Position numbers and translations under genes: made by a program. The notes beneath the pieces were generated by a model. That model was not told the DNA's origin. It saw only the letters and a program-made list of their open reading frames with translations, and did no database searches. This document shows, in pieces, positions 40,772 to 51,185 of a DNA stretch of 64,000 nucleotides (the stretch's first letter is position 1; the number at the start of each line of letters is the position of its first letter). The DNA comes from Parus major (taxonomy: Eukaryota; Chordata; Aves; Passeriformes; Paridae): the NCBI RefSeq assembly GCF_001522545.3, contig NC_031773.1, forward strand, positions 44,188,786 to 44,252,785, read 5' to 3'.

Positions 40772-41209
40772 ACTGCCTGCCGAAAAGCCTCTGCGGGAGT
40801 GCTTTTATGAGCAAATCCGCACAGCCATGTCCGTTCTATTCTATAAATGTTGCGGATAGAGGGACAGCAGGGGCGGCCTCCAGCAGCGGGAGCACGGACC
40901 CACGGGCCTGCGTAGGGCGGCAACGGCGCGGGAGGCGAGCTCGGCACTACCAGGGAGCGGTGGCGGAAGGCCCTTGCTGCTGCGGCCCACTAGCGGGGGT
41001 GTGGGTGGGGAGGGTGAACGTGCTTGCGCTGCAGGGCGGAAACGGAACGGTGCCGGAGCAGAGGGGCCGGCGCAGGGGGGCGGCTGCCGTAGAGGACGGG
41101 CAGGGTCCTCGGCCGCGCCGGCCCAGCCCAGCCCCTCCGGGCACAGGGACAGCACTGCCGGCGGCCGCGGCGGCCGAGTTGTAACCCTCTGCGTAGCACC
41201 GCTGAGCAA

Positions 41210-41281
41210 GACCTCGTGGCGCAACGGTAGCGCGTCTGACTCCAGATCAGAAGGCTGCGTGTTCGAATCACGTCGGGGTCA
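41210..41281 (+). tRNA. tRNA-Trp (anticodon CCA)
   Basis: A 72-nt gene matching vertebrate nuclear tRNA-Trp. The acceptor stem is GACCTCG with CGGGGTC, with A discriminator. The anticodon CCA is at 41242-41244 and the B box lies around 41260-41270 (TGTTCGAATCA). There is no intron. It sits 438 bp to the right of the inverted tRNA-Asp and about 7 kb upstream of TMPO. I recall tRNA-Asp and tRNA-Trp genes just upstream of human TMPO on chromosome 12 as well, so the arrangement may be ancient. Confidence 0.97.
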
Positions 41282-41286
41282 TCCGC

Positions 41287-41294
41287 TTTTTTTT
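41287..41294 (+). terminator. Pol III terminator of tRNA-Trp
   Basis: Eight T residues begin 6 nt after the tRNA 3' end, a strong pol III stop. Confidence 0.85.
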
Positions 41295-41299
41295 CCTTT

Positions 41300-42295
41300 C
41301 TTTCGTCGGCTTTTACTGCCTTACTCGCGCAGGAAACCGAGGAACGTTTCTGCTTTAGGATTTTTTTATTTTCCTCTAAAACTTAGGATCTCCTCTTTTG
41401 CTTGAGGCTGACAGGGCATCGCGACACAGAGGGCGCAGCGGGGGTCAAGGCCTAGGACTGCTGCAGCAGCAATGTAACCATAAAGATCCCGTCGGATAAA
41501 ATTGGCTTGTCTTTGTTTATGGTCTTTGTGTGTCTAGGACGGATTACACGCTTCAACACAAAAGGCAAGAATACGTCAAAAGTTTATTTTATTAAGGCAA
41601 CCGACTGTGTGGAAATTATGAGAAAACTTCAGAAAGTTGTATAGAAAGAGTAACTGTAAATTTTAAAGGGGACAAAGGCCCTAAAAATGGCAGATACCAC
41701 GTTTTCAGTACAAAACTTCACATAACAAGGAGTAAAAGTAAAGGCAGAGGCAGCAGGTGGTCTGATGGAGCCAAGAGTTCAGAGGAATGCTTGTCTTGAG
41801 AGCCCTGCAGAAGAATGAAACCCTGAAAAGGAGAGAGAGGGGAGCAGGGTGCCTGTATGGGGGAACCTTCGAGGTGATGGGGTTAGGCCATGGAACAGAA
41901 GAGTTTTCTCAGAGCAGCCATTTCCACACACTGAGATTGACAGATAACCATGGCAGACAGGCACAGAGAGGACTTAACTTTGATTTAGACATGAGATAGC
42001 AAGTCTTAGAAATAATAGTTTAATGATTTAGATGGACTGCGAAGTTTGACACTTGATAAAATTTAATTGGGAGGAAAACAATAGTTTGTCAAGGGTCCGA
42101 ATTGAGAGAGAATGCCAGAGATACAATTCTCACTTTTTAAGAACTGCTTATTAGTATTGTAAACCAGAGCAGAAAATTAATACAGAAGTCTTAGAAATCA
42201 GATTCAGCAGAGTCAAAAAATTATGTGGGGGTTATTAAACCAAATACTTTGGCTTTTACAGGCTATTGTTTGTTCTGTATACCCTTAAAACCTTT
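41300..42295. other. Gene-free spacer
   Basis: About 1 kb between tRNA-Trp and an old LINE fragment. I see no gene or recognised repeat here. Confidence 0.5.
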
Positions 42296-42299
42296 TAAA

Positions 42300-42710
42300 T
42301 ACAGAAATTCTGCACCTTCCTTAAGTGATCTGTTCCAGTACTTTGCTATTCTTACAATTACAAAATTAGTATATGTAGTTTAACCCTAATATCCCTTTTG
42401 CCTCAAATCCAGCCCTGTCATTGCACTGGAGAACAGTTTATTCCCTTCCTTTTTATAGGTAGTTCTTAAATATTTTAATTTTGTTATGCCTCTCTATAGA
42501 TGTTCCAGCATAACAGACTATGTTTGACGGGCCTCTGATTATTTTATCGCTTGCCTCTGGAGCCTTTCCAAACAAGCTGCATTTTTAAGCATTGAGAACT
42601 GGTCACAGTATTTCAGCTGACTCCGATTTTACCAGGTCTGAATGGACAAGGATGATTGCCTCACATGCTGTGCTGGTGGGAATTCCATTTAATGTGGTTA
42701 GTCCTGTCTT
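42300..42710 (-). mobile_element. Ancient CR1/L3-like LINE fragment
   Basis: The + strand shows diverged but ordered matches to the reverse complement of the 3' region of old CR1/L3-type LINEs: 'GTGATCTGTTCCAGTACTTTG' near 42327, then a 'TTGCCTCAAATCCAGCCC' segment, 'GAGAACAGTTTATTCCCTTCC', 'GCCTCTGGAGCCTTTCC' and 'AACTGGTCACAGTATTTCAG'. The order of pieces is what the family predicts. The copy is heavily mutated, non-coding and much older than the CR1 at 24.0 kb. The boundaries are approximate. Confidence 0.55.
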
Positions 42711-42730
42711 GTTGTTTGTTTTTTTTTTAA

Positions 42731-42785
42731 TGCACAATCTGTTAGATGGATGCATTTTGTATGAGATGCATAATCTGTTAGATGT
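42731..42785. repeat. Imperfect 36-bp-period duplication
   Basis: ATGCACAATCTGTTAGATG at 42731 recurs as ATGCATAATCTGTTAGATG at 42767 with one mismatch. This is a local tandem duplication of about 36 bp. Confidence 0.8.
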
Positions 42786-44999
42786 TTCCCTGGTCCCCAC
42801 ACAGTATCTTATCTCTCAGCCTCACCACCCACCAGAGTTGGATGTAAGAAGCAGTAGCAATCTGTTTGCATTCCTGTACCTCTGCCAAAGCAGGTGCCCT
42901 GCTCTAAACATTCCAGATTGTTGCCAGACAATAGTTCTGGGTAATATCTGCTTATAGGAGTCGAAGTTTTCAGAGTGTGGCTCATGCTACTATACCTGAC
43001 ATGTGCAGATTTTCACAGAACAGTCCATCTCGCTCTGCTCTGTCCATCCCTGCCTGTGCATTTCCCTCCTTCTACTTGGATCACATCTTGCAATGGCACT
43101 GCAGCAGCTGCCAGCTCAGCATGCCAATCTGCTGGCACAACTACTACATCCAACACAGGAAAAGCACCAGGAGCACATGGCCTGGGACAGACAGGATAGA
43201 CAGCAGGATCATCCCCTTCAGCAACAACCACAAATACTTGTGGTTCGGTTTAAGATTTTGTCACCTGTTCTTTGCAGGGGAGAGGGCACTGTCCCTAAAT
43301 AAAAATCATCTAGTGATGTTTCAAAACTAAATGAAAGAATTAAATGTGCATTAGCTATCTACAAACTCTCACACTCAATTTCCTATTGGTGAAGTGAGGA
43401 TGATAGTTCTCTTTGACCTTACAGGTGTTTTGTCAGGTTTACTCCATTCTGAGTAATGGAGGCATTCGAGTATGCTAGTGGGTATTTGTCTCTCACCATC
43501 ATCTCAACAGCCCATGTTCTTCTGTGTTTTTTGTCTCTTCCTGACTCTTAAACACTGCATTTTGTAACCTGACTGATCTCTTAACACAGATGTTTTTTCT
43601 TATGAAATTGTTACTAGCTAAATATAGACAAAAACTGAAATCAACTTAAGCATCAAAAAATAGTGGAGCTGAAGTAATAGCTTATATATGGCAAATATAG
43701 TTTCTGTCTGCATTTTACAGAAATAAATATCCAAATCATTCTGGTTTGAAAATGATCCAGTGTAGGAAACTACCATTAAACCGCCCATTTCATTTCTGCC
43801 CGCGTACTTAAGCAAGAGCTGACACTTCTGTTTTTAATCCTTGTTGGTATAGGCCTTCAACTATCACAAGATCAGCAGTAAGATGTTTTAAAGCAGTTGT
43901 ACAAATTTCTTTCCTTACCTGGGGACAGCCATACAGTGCTTTATTCACCTGTCTGTTCACCGTGTCAGGTGACACTGCAGAGCAGCGTTCCTGGTGGCTG
44001 CCAGCTCTGGAACTGCTCTAGACCATTATACTAAAGCACACTTTCTTACCACTTTCCCCTGTCTTCTTCAAACCAGGCATTTCTAATGAGAAAACTAGAG
44101 TTATTAAAAAGCCACCTAATTTTTCTAAATTAATCAAGATTGTGGAAAATAAATAATTGATTCTATATAATTATGCTGTGCTATAATGATTAGGTAACTG
44201 CTTATTTTATATCTAGTAAAGCTTTCCAGTTTCTAGTGCATTTCTCAAAGGGAAATCATCATTTTCATAGTGAAACCTGCCAAGACTGAATTAATACTTC
44301 ATACAGCTTTTTTACATTTCTTTATCAGCTCAGTCTAAGACAAGAGCACATCTGTACTACTTGCTTAAATGCCTTTGCTATGAATTTATAGTCTTCACAA
44401 TGTTATCTATTGTGAGGGTAATGTTACATATGAATGCAAATTATACATCTATACTTCATTATAGATTGTTTTCCAGACCCTCCACTTAATGTAGGATACT
44501 TTTTTGAATGCACATATATAGAAAAGGTGGTTGTTTTTTTTTCAGCATCCTGCAACATGAACTATTTGTCTGGCATTAGAGGTTAGAAATCACAAACTTA
44601 GGGAAACTCTAGCCAGAAATCTGAAACAGTTTAAAAGGCATTCAGTGTTTTCATGTCAAAGATGAATGTATGCTTGAAAAATCTCTTTCTCACGCTCAGG
44701 AAAGCTAAGAAATTCCAGACATTTGGGAGGGTCCTACAAATGAAGGATTTTTGGCTTCTTCTTTCAGCGTAGTTCACATTTTTAGGCAAGCTTACAGCAG
44801 CTTTTTAACCACCGGAAATGGCCATAGTCTCAAAACATTTTCACTTTTTTCCCTAAACTTTGCTTTTGTCAGCATTTATACTGACAAGAGGTAAATTGTA
44901 ATTACCTGTTTCTCAGGTAGAAGCAGGTATTCTGGTCTTTGAAAACCAGAACTTGCAGTTAGGAATAAACATTCAAGTACTGGAAAGCTTCACAGAAGG

Positions 45000-45025
45000 C
45001 ATGGTAAAACAACAGTTTTACCATG
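45000..45025. repeat. Perfect 11-bp inverted repeat with 4-nt loop
   Basis: CATGGTAAAAC and GTTTTACCATG flank AACA. Further copies of ACCATGTT follow directly, giving a small locally repetitive patch. Confidence 0.85.
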
Positions 45026-46929
45026 TTAAACATGTTACCATGTTCCAGCCCTTACACAGCAAATTATTGAATAGACATATGGAGGAGAGACCTCATATTT
45101 GTACATTTTTTTCCCCCCACTGTCACAACAAAAAGATTTTTTGAGTTCATTCATAATGAACTTGTTCCCTTCATCCCTTTGGCTGCTGCCTCACGCTGCA
45201 AAATTTGACCTCCTTTCTTCCAACAGAGCAAACAATAAAGGTGCAGATCCTCTACTGTACTAAGGTCTAATTGTGGTGACACCTGCAGTTTCCAGTGTCA
45301 ATCATCATATATGTGCACATTTAGGTGCTTTCTTCTACTACTTTCCCTGTCTTTACCTTGAGTGGGAGATGCCTGTTGATCCTGAAGTGCGACAGTAACA
45401 AGTGTGGAACCAATAAAGGACAGTTTAGTGCCAAGGACTGTTTAGGGACTTGGCTTCCCAGAGAAGTCTGCTGCTCTCAAGAAGAGTGACACTGAAGTAT
45501 CATATACTGCTTCTTTAGGTTTGGCTGCTTCAGAAACAACTGAAAGTAACCAATAAAAGAGTTCAGTGTCAGCACAACACAGTTACTTCAAGGTAACAAT
45601 GTAAGAGAGAAAGTAATTCACAATAAATAGAATTTTTCTTTATAGTTGGGGAAAACAACTTTCAATACTTAAATGGACTGTAAATATGAACTTTAAGCAA
45701 TGTTAATCAGAGCTACAACCGCAGTGGCTCCACAACAACTTTGCTGGAGTTTGAACAAATAGCCAAAACACATGATACGTTTCTGCTATCTTTATGCTTC
45801 TATGCCAGTTTCATCTGACAGCAAAAGCAGAAAAACACAGAGCCAAGATAATGCAAGTCAACCCATCCATTTGTTATGACCAAAGCTGAACTCTTACTGT
45901 GGGGATTTACTACTTCATACCATATTCCTGTAAGGGTTTTTTGCGCTACACTTAATGAATTAAAACCAGCTCTACCATCAATGTACTTAGACTTCAAGCT
46001 CAGCAGTTGTACCTCCTTCCACTCCTGAGTTGTCACTCACAGGAGGAGCCAGCACCAACTGTATTACAGAATGTAAACAGTGAGTTGCAAATGATGCCTG
46101 CACTCTTCTAAGAAGTACTGTCAAAAAACAAACTTCAGGGCTATCATATCATTATTGTCTGTGGGGATGTTAGATAGTGACTGTACCAGCTTTTTAGATT
46201 GTATTTTTACTATTAACTTTGGCTAAAATTTTTCAGACACAGTTTCCCCTTATGCTGCTTTAAAATATTTTAGACTTGGTATGTGCTGAAGTTATTGTTT
46301 TTTACATTAGTATGATAGCTGAAGAATCTCTCTAAAGTATGCTATGCAACTTGTTCCATATCTGAAAAAGAAGCAAATTCAAGTGAAAAATACTATCTAT
46401 GCTTTAAATTAGTGCTATAAAATTTGAAGAGGAATTAAGCATTTCCAAAATACCTGTTACATAAAATCCATTTACCTAGTAAATTTTTGGGTAAGATATG
46501 CTGAAAAATAGAACTATCTAATTTGTTCTATTCAAACTTAAAAGTAAGTGCCAGTAGTCAATCCATGTTGATACATTACTTTTTACTGTGTACGTGTGTG
46601 GTATTAATGGAGGAAGATGTTTCTACCCACTGTTCAGCCTCATTGCCAAACAAACTGAACAGGTTAAGTATGTACACCAAGAACCAAGCACTTTCAGATC
46701 TAAATAATAATGAACTTCAGATGACTGCCACCTCACAGAACTACTGGTACAGCAAGGTAAATTAAACGCCTCAAGCTAAGCTTCTCCCTAGCCTTAATTA
46801 CTTTGTTACACCACACCAATTCAGCAGTGGGAAGCGTCAGGCTTCCTGTTGGGTGGGTCTTTCATCTGTCCCGAAATTACAGATCACAAAAAAATAACCC
46901 TCACTGCCTTCATCTAGCTGACACTAAGG

Positions 46930-46960
46930 CTATATATAAGGCTTATATATATATATAAGG
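46930..46960. repeat. (TA)n repeat with duplicated flank
   Basis: Two TA tracts, each followed by AAGGC, lie next to each other. It is a small microsatellite of compound structure. Confidence 0.75.
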
Positions 46961-47940
46961 CAAGGTAAATAGGAACAGCAGGCACCAGGACCGCTCCATG
47001 ATGGAGCGCACAACTTTCCCCTTTCCCCAACAGCAATTTAGAACTTCTGGAACACAAAGGGGAGTAGGTGCAAACACCAACAATCCTGTTTCAGATCCAT
47101 GATGGGAAAATTAAAATAGCCGCATTTAAACTCTTTTCCCCAGTACTGCAAGACAGTTCTCAAAAGCCTAGGACATATAGTCAAATCTAAACACTAAACC
47201 CTTCCCACCATAAAACAGAAGCAGTGGCGTTCCCAGCAAGCAGCGTGTAAACACAGAAGGATTTAACCAGCCTGTTTAAAGACTGAAAGACTGCAGTCTT
47301 GAACTCAGTCGAACCTCCCCAGCAGGGACACACTTGTGACATTTTGGAAATCGACTTTACAAATAAATAAATAAAACTACTATGTGCCTTTCAAACTCTA
47401 CGGCACTATAGATGTAAATTTGGGGGTTTTTTGCGCTTAAGTCACAGCAACGGCGGTAGTCACGCTAATAGATTAGCTACCGATTTCCCGGCTGGATTTA
47501 TTCTCGAGCCCGACGGGCACAGGCTCGGGCGGTTATCCCAGGAGAGAGAATTGCCGTGCCCGCTCGGTGCCGAGCGCGGGACGGACGGCCACCCGCGGCG
47601 CGCTCCGCCAGGGCCGCAGGTGCCTGCGGGGCAGGGGCGCGGGCAGGTGTCACGGCGGGACACCGGGATCACGGCAGGTAACTGGAATCGCGCTAACAGC
47701 CTCCCCCGCTGCTTGCGACAGGGAGGGGCGCTCCCGGCGGCGGGGACACACCTGCCGCCCGAAAGGGGCCCGGCGAGGTCCCGGCATCACGGGGACCCGC
47801 GGGGCGCGGGCAGCGCCCTCACCCTCTGCGGCGCCCGCGAGCGCCGCCCCGCGCGCCTCTCCCGCCCGAGCCGAATTTAAACTGCGTTACTGTCCCTCGC
47901 GCAAAGCACCAACGCCGCTGCTCCCGCGCGCCCCGCCCCT

Positions 47941-47991
47941 TTTCCGCCCGCCAGCCAATAGCGAAGCCGCTTCGTTGCCCTCCCCGCCAAT
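47941..47991 (+). promoter_or_regulatory. TMPO: TMPO core promoter: E2F-like site and two CCAAT boxes
   Basis: TTTCCGCCCGCC at 47941 resembles an E2F site. CCAAT boxes lie at 47955-47959 and 47987-47991, 32 bp apart start to start. Pairs of NF-Y sites at about 30-33 bp are typical of promoters that peak in G2/M. That fits a nuclear-envelope gene induced in proliferating cells. No TATA box is present, and transcription probably starts between about 48010 and 48100. Function is inferred from motifs only. Confidence 0.55.
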
Positions 47992-48172
47992 CAGGGCGCG
48001 GTTTATTGCCGGGTGGGAAGAAGCGCTCGGTGCGCGCGGCCGCCCCTGTGGAGCTGGTCCCTGGCGCGGAGCAGGCGAGTCCTCCTCCTTCTCCTCCCGC
48101 TCCCCCGCCCCTTCTCCCCGCGCTTTGTTGGTGCCTCTCCCGGGAGAGCGGCGGCGGCTGCGGCCGGCGGCG

Positions 48173-48415
48173 ATGCCCGAGTTCCTGGCGGATCCGTCGG
48201 TGCTCACCAAGGAGAAGCTGAAGAGCGAGCTGATCGCTAACAATGTGAGCCTCCCGGGCGGCGAGCAGCGCAAGGACGTGTACGTGCAGCTCTACCTGCA
48301 GCACCTCACCGCCCGCAACCCGCCCGCCCTCGCGCAGCCCGACTTTTCCAGCGACGAGGAGCGGGAGCCCACACCTCTCGGAGCCCGCAGCCGCGGCGCT
48401 GCCGCCGCCGGGCGG
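48173..48415 (+). CDS. TMPO: TMPO (LAP2) coding exon 1: LEM-like domain
   Basis: Encodes residues 1-81, starting [20 protein letters not shown]. This is the first in-frame ATG in the CpG island, with G at -3. Residues about 5-48 form the LEM-like helix-extension-helix fold, known in LAP2 to bind DNA directly. The [16 protein letters not shown] stretch is nearly unchanged from mammals. Residues 57-68 are an acidic Ser linker (DFSSDEE, then EREPTP), and T67 corresponds to the mitotically phosphorylated T74 of human LAP2. The linker is shorter than in human, and the segment after EPTP is Ala/Gly/Arg-rich. The exon ends in phase 0 at CGG|GTGAG. Confidence 0.96.
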
Positions 48416-50529
48416 GTGAGTACCGCTGCCTCCCGCCCGCGCCGCCTCGGCTTCCCGGCAGCCTCGGGCCCGCTTTCCCGCCCGAACGGGGCCGGCCGCC
48501 TCCGCCCGCCGCTCGGGGAGCGGCACGGCGCGCCGGGGTCCCCGCACGGGTCTGGAGTATCTCCAGCTCAGCTGAGGGCGGGATCGTGCCCGGCCGGGAC
48601 AGTCCCGCCGCCTGGGCGAGAGGGGCAGCGGCGCTGGCGGGCGGCCGCCCCGCTTCGGGAACGAGCTGGGACGGCGGGTCGGTGCCGGGGGCCGCTGGCC
48701 GCTCCTCCAGGATGCGTCCCGCCTAAGCGCCTTTTGGCGTGGCTGGCTCGGGGGGTAGGGGCAGCGAGACCGCGCGTGGAGTGTGCGACAGCCCCCCCCA
48801 CTGTAAATTAGGAAGCCTTTACTATAGCTTGGCGAGCGGTCTACTAAGTAGACTACTTCGGTGCTGGAGGAACGAAGCAAGAGAACTGAAAGAGGTTGCA
48901 ACTTGCTCAGGAAAGGACTCCCCTCTGCTGTCTCGGTTGTATGGCAGTGTAAATGCCGTACTCGGTGTAAATGCCTCTAAATGAAAGGATGAAGCTGTGA
49001 GGGAACAGCTGGTTTGTTTCACTTAATGAAGTGGACTGTTTAGTGTAAAGAGGGTCTGCATAATGTAGATGTCTTGCTCGTACCTCTAAGATGTGTTTTA
49101 TAGCAAAGCGCCTCTGGTGCCTCTTCAATTCGTCCACTGCACTTGTTTTCTTAGACTTTACACATGTAAGGAAACAGAGGCAACTGGTGCCATTTGGAAT
49201 TTTTCTCTTTGGGAAAAATGTGATTTTTTTTCTTAATTTTTCATAAGTGGACTATAAATTTGCATATATCGAGGAAGCAATCTTGTAATTGATAATTGTA
49301 ACATGTCTGGTTTCAAGAAAAGACTTGGATAATGATTATCAGCTTCTGGAGTCCTAATGTGTGTGATAGTATAACTATTTAATTGTGTCTTAGATACTAT
49401 GTTTCAAAGGTCATTAGTTAAGAGAGTGCCGATAAACTGAGTCCTCTGAAGGTCTTTGACACTTTAACTATCAAAAGCAAAAGGGAACAGTTCTTGAATT
49501 AAAAAATTGAAACTGCAATTTCAAGAGGAACGGATCTCTAAAACCAAGTTATTTACCTTAACATCTGTCCATTTCAGACACTTAACTGGCGTTTACTAAA
49601 TGCAGTTAAAATGAAACAGACGTTTCTCTGACTTAGAGTGGTCTGCATATATAAGGTGCTTTTGAGTAAAACGGGATGTGCTTGAAGCTGACTTGTTTCA
49701 TGCTTGTCAGAGAAGGAACATCTCAGAACTGTAGTTCCTATCCCAGACCTGAGTTTTCCTTTCCATAAAGTTTAAACAATTACGGGTGACTTCTTTGATG
49801 TTTACAGAATGGGTGGTACTCCTACACTTTTGTTAACAATATCTGGAAGGCTCTGTGCTATTTGTGCTTATCTTGTGTGTTAGTATCAGAACACTGTATC
49901 ATCAGAAGTTCCGGAACTTCAGCGAATACTCCAGTGCGTGTTGCTCAGATTTGGGTCAGTTATGCCCTGTGTTATGTCACTTTCCCCTCGTTCCTCACTC
50001 CGCCTCCCCCCCCACCCCGCGCCACAAACAACCAACATTAAGCCAAAACACTCAGAAAAATCCCAAACAATACCTGCTAAGCAAAACAAACTTGGATGAT
50101 GTGTGCTTGTTGCTTTCTTTGAGCCACTTGAGTAGTTCTGAAACAGCTTGTATCCTGAGTAGCGTGTCCCTGGTAGTGTCTCTTGGCATAATGGTGCTTC
50201 TTGTAATCAGTTCTCCTTCAAAAAGATTAGCCCATGTGTCTCCAGAGCGATTTGCCCCCAGAACAGTTGGAAAGTAGAGGAAGAGCGAGGGAAGTCTGAC
50301 ATCCCAGGGACTGGGATTCTGGTGGAAAACCAAAGCTTGATAAGATTAAGAGAGGACGGGAGGGAAAGCACTCAGGCGTTTGAAAGAAGATAGAAATAAG
50401 GGGCAAGGGGGGAAGCTGGAACTGCAAGGATTTATGGATAGGAGGAATGAAATAAAGGAACGGGCTTTCCCTCTCTCCGCCCTGGCCCGCTCGCCCTTTC
50501 CTTTCTTACGAGCAGATAGTTAGAAGCGG

Positions 50530-50733
50530 CTGGCTGTGTTGCAGTCCTCGCGTGTGCGGAGGAGCCGGAGGGCGGGGCAGCGCGGGCGGGGTCGCGGCGG
50601 TGCGGGCGGGGCCGGGCGCCAGGGGGCGCGCCGGGGCCGGGCCTCGCAGCGCGGGGCGCTCGCTGCCAGCGGCTCCTCCTGCGGCAGCCGCGGGGTCCTG
50701 AACGGGACAGGCAGCGCTTTTCTTAAAATGGGG
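50530..50733 (+). promoter_or_regulatory. TMPO: Intronic CpG island, candidate alternative TMPO promoter and first exon
   Basis: About 200 bp of extreme GC content with several GGGCGGGG (Sp1-type) boxes, a CTCF-like core at 50616-50629 and no TATA box. The only + strand ATG is at 50728, in a strong context (A at -3, G at +4). The next codon is GGG, directly followed by a consensus donor GTGAGT at 50734. Spliced to exon 2, the phase fits, giving Met-Gly joined to KATKKTDK. The predicted protein would lack the LEM-like domain but keep the LEM domain. Alternatively the island starts a non-coding RNA or acts as an enhancer. Confidence 0.4.
50616..50629 (+). promoter_or_regulatory. CTCF-like motif in the intronic CpG island
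   Basis: GCGCCAGGGGGCGC matches the CTCF core (CAGGGGGCGC) closely. GC-rich surroundings make chance matches more likely than elsewhere. Confidence 0.35.
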
Positions 50734-51164
50734 GTGAGTAACAAGGCCACGGGAATAATCTGAACATCCATGCTGCAGTCACTGAAAGCTACGCCAGGTC
50801 TCTTCATACTGGCATCAGAGTTTTGACGTGGCTGTCGTTATTAGTGATTTAGAACTGTTTACATTGTCATTTTAGCGTGTTTTTTTCTAAGTTCAGAGCA
50901 TTTGATAATGCATTTTGATGCTTATTTTCTGTTGATAAAAGCTGTGCACAGAAAAAATCCCACAGTTTGAATTCTGTTGCAAGTTACATGTTTTGAATCC
51001 ATCACTCTTCTGGCTTAGATCTATCCAGCCCAAGAATAAATAGCTCACTTTGGCTATATATTCCTACCAGAAGAGTTTTTAAAATCATGCCTGTTTGTGC
51101 CTCAGTCTGATAGTACTGTGTGGAGGAGCCAGCTTCTCCAGATCGACTAAGGTTTTTGAGCAGC

Positions 51165-51185
51165 TTTTTTTTTTTTTTTTTTTTT
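51165..51185. repeat. T(21) homopolymer
   Basis: Twenty-one consecutive T residues inside TMPO intron 1. It could be the tail of a minus-strand retro-insertion, but the sequence to its right is not one I recognise. Confidence 0.9.

Larger units (their letters stand above)
40270..41285. promoter_or_regulatory. CpG-rich island containing the tRNA cluster
   Basis: About 1 kb of GC- and CpG-rich sequence with three tRNA genes. It includes a 17-bp-period duplication (CGGAGCTGTCCCTG at 40389 and 40406). Vertebrate tRNA genes that are active in the germ line are often CpG-rich because they stay unmethylated. The open frames across it on both strands are composition artefacts. Confidence 0.75.
42800..47430. 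other. Gene-free region upstream of TMPO
   Basis: I find no credible gene. It holds a small hairpin at 45000-45025 and a TA-rich repeat at 46930-46960. An antisense lncRNA (TMPO-AS1) starts from the TMPO promoter in human, and a counterpart could run leftwards here. I see no exon I can assign to it. Confidence 0.5.
47500..48790. promoter_or_regulatory. TMPO: CpG island of the TMPO promoter and first exon
   Basis: About 1.3 kb of dense CpG surrounds coding exon 1. The whole frame of exon 1 happens to stay open from 47567 to 48811, but no upstream in-frame ATG exists, so the ATG at 48173 remains the start. Open frames on both strands here reflect GC content. Dense CpG fits a broadly expressed housekeeping or cell-cycle promoter, which may fire in both directions. 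Confidence 0.8.

Noticed and set aside
40240..41224. Several 60-140 codon frames across the tRNA island
   Set aside because: They run through the tRNA genes on both strands, use mostly non-ATG starts and reflect GC composition.
47567..48811. A long + strand open frame (414 codons) through the TMPO CpG island
   Set aside because: Its first codon is GTG, there is no in-frame ATG before 48173, and a splice donor at 48416 ends the real exon. The open frame is due to GC-rich sequence with few stops.
47819..48901. A 360-codon minus-strand frame opposite TMPO exon 1
   Set aside because: A shadow frame in a CpG island, rich in Arg, Gly and Ala, with no recognisable domain.
50536..50763. A 75-codon frame through the intronic CpG island as a protein in itself
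   Set aside because: The apparent start is GTG. The only ATG in this frame is at 50728, six bases before the donor, so only Met-Gly could be coded before splicing.
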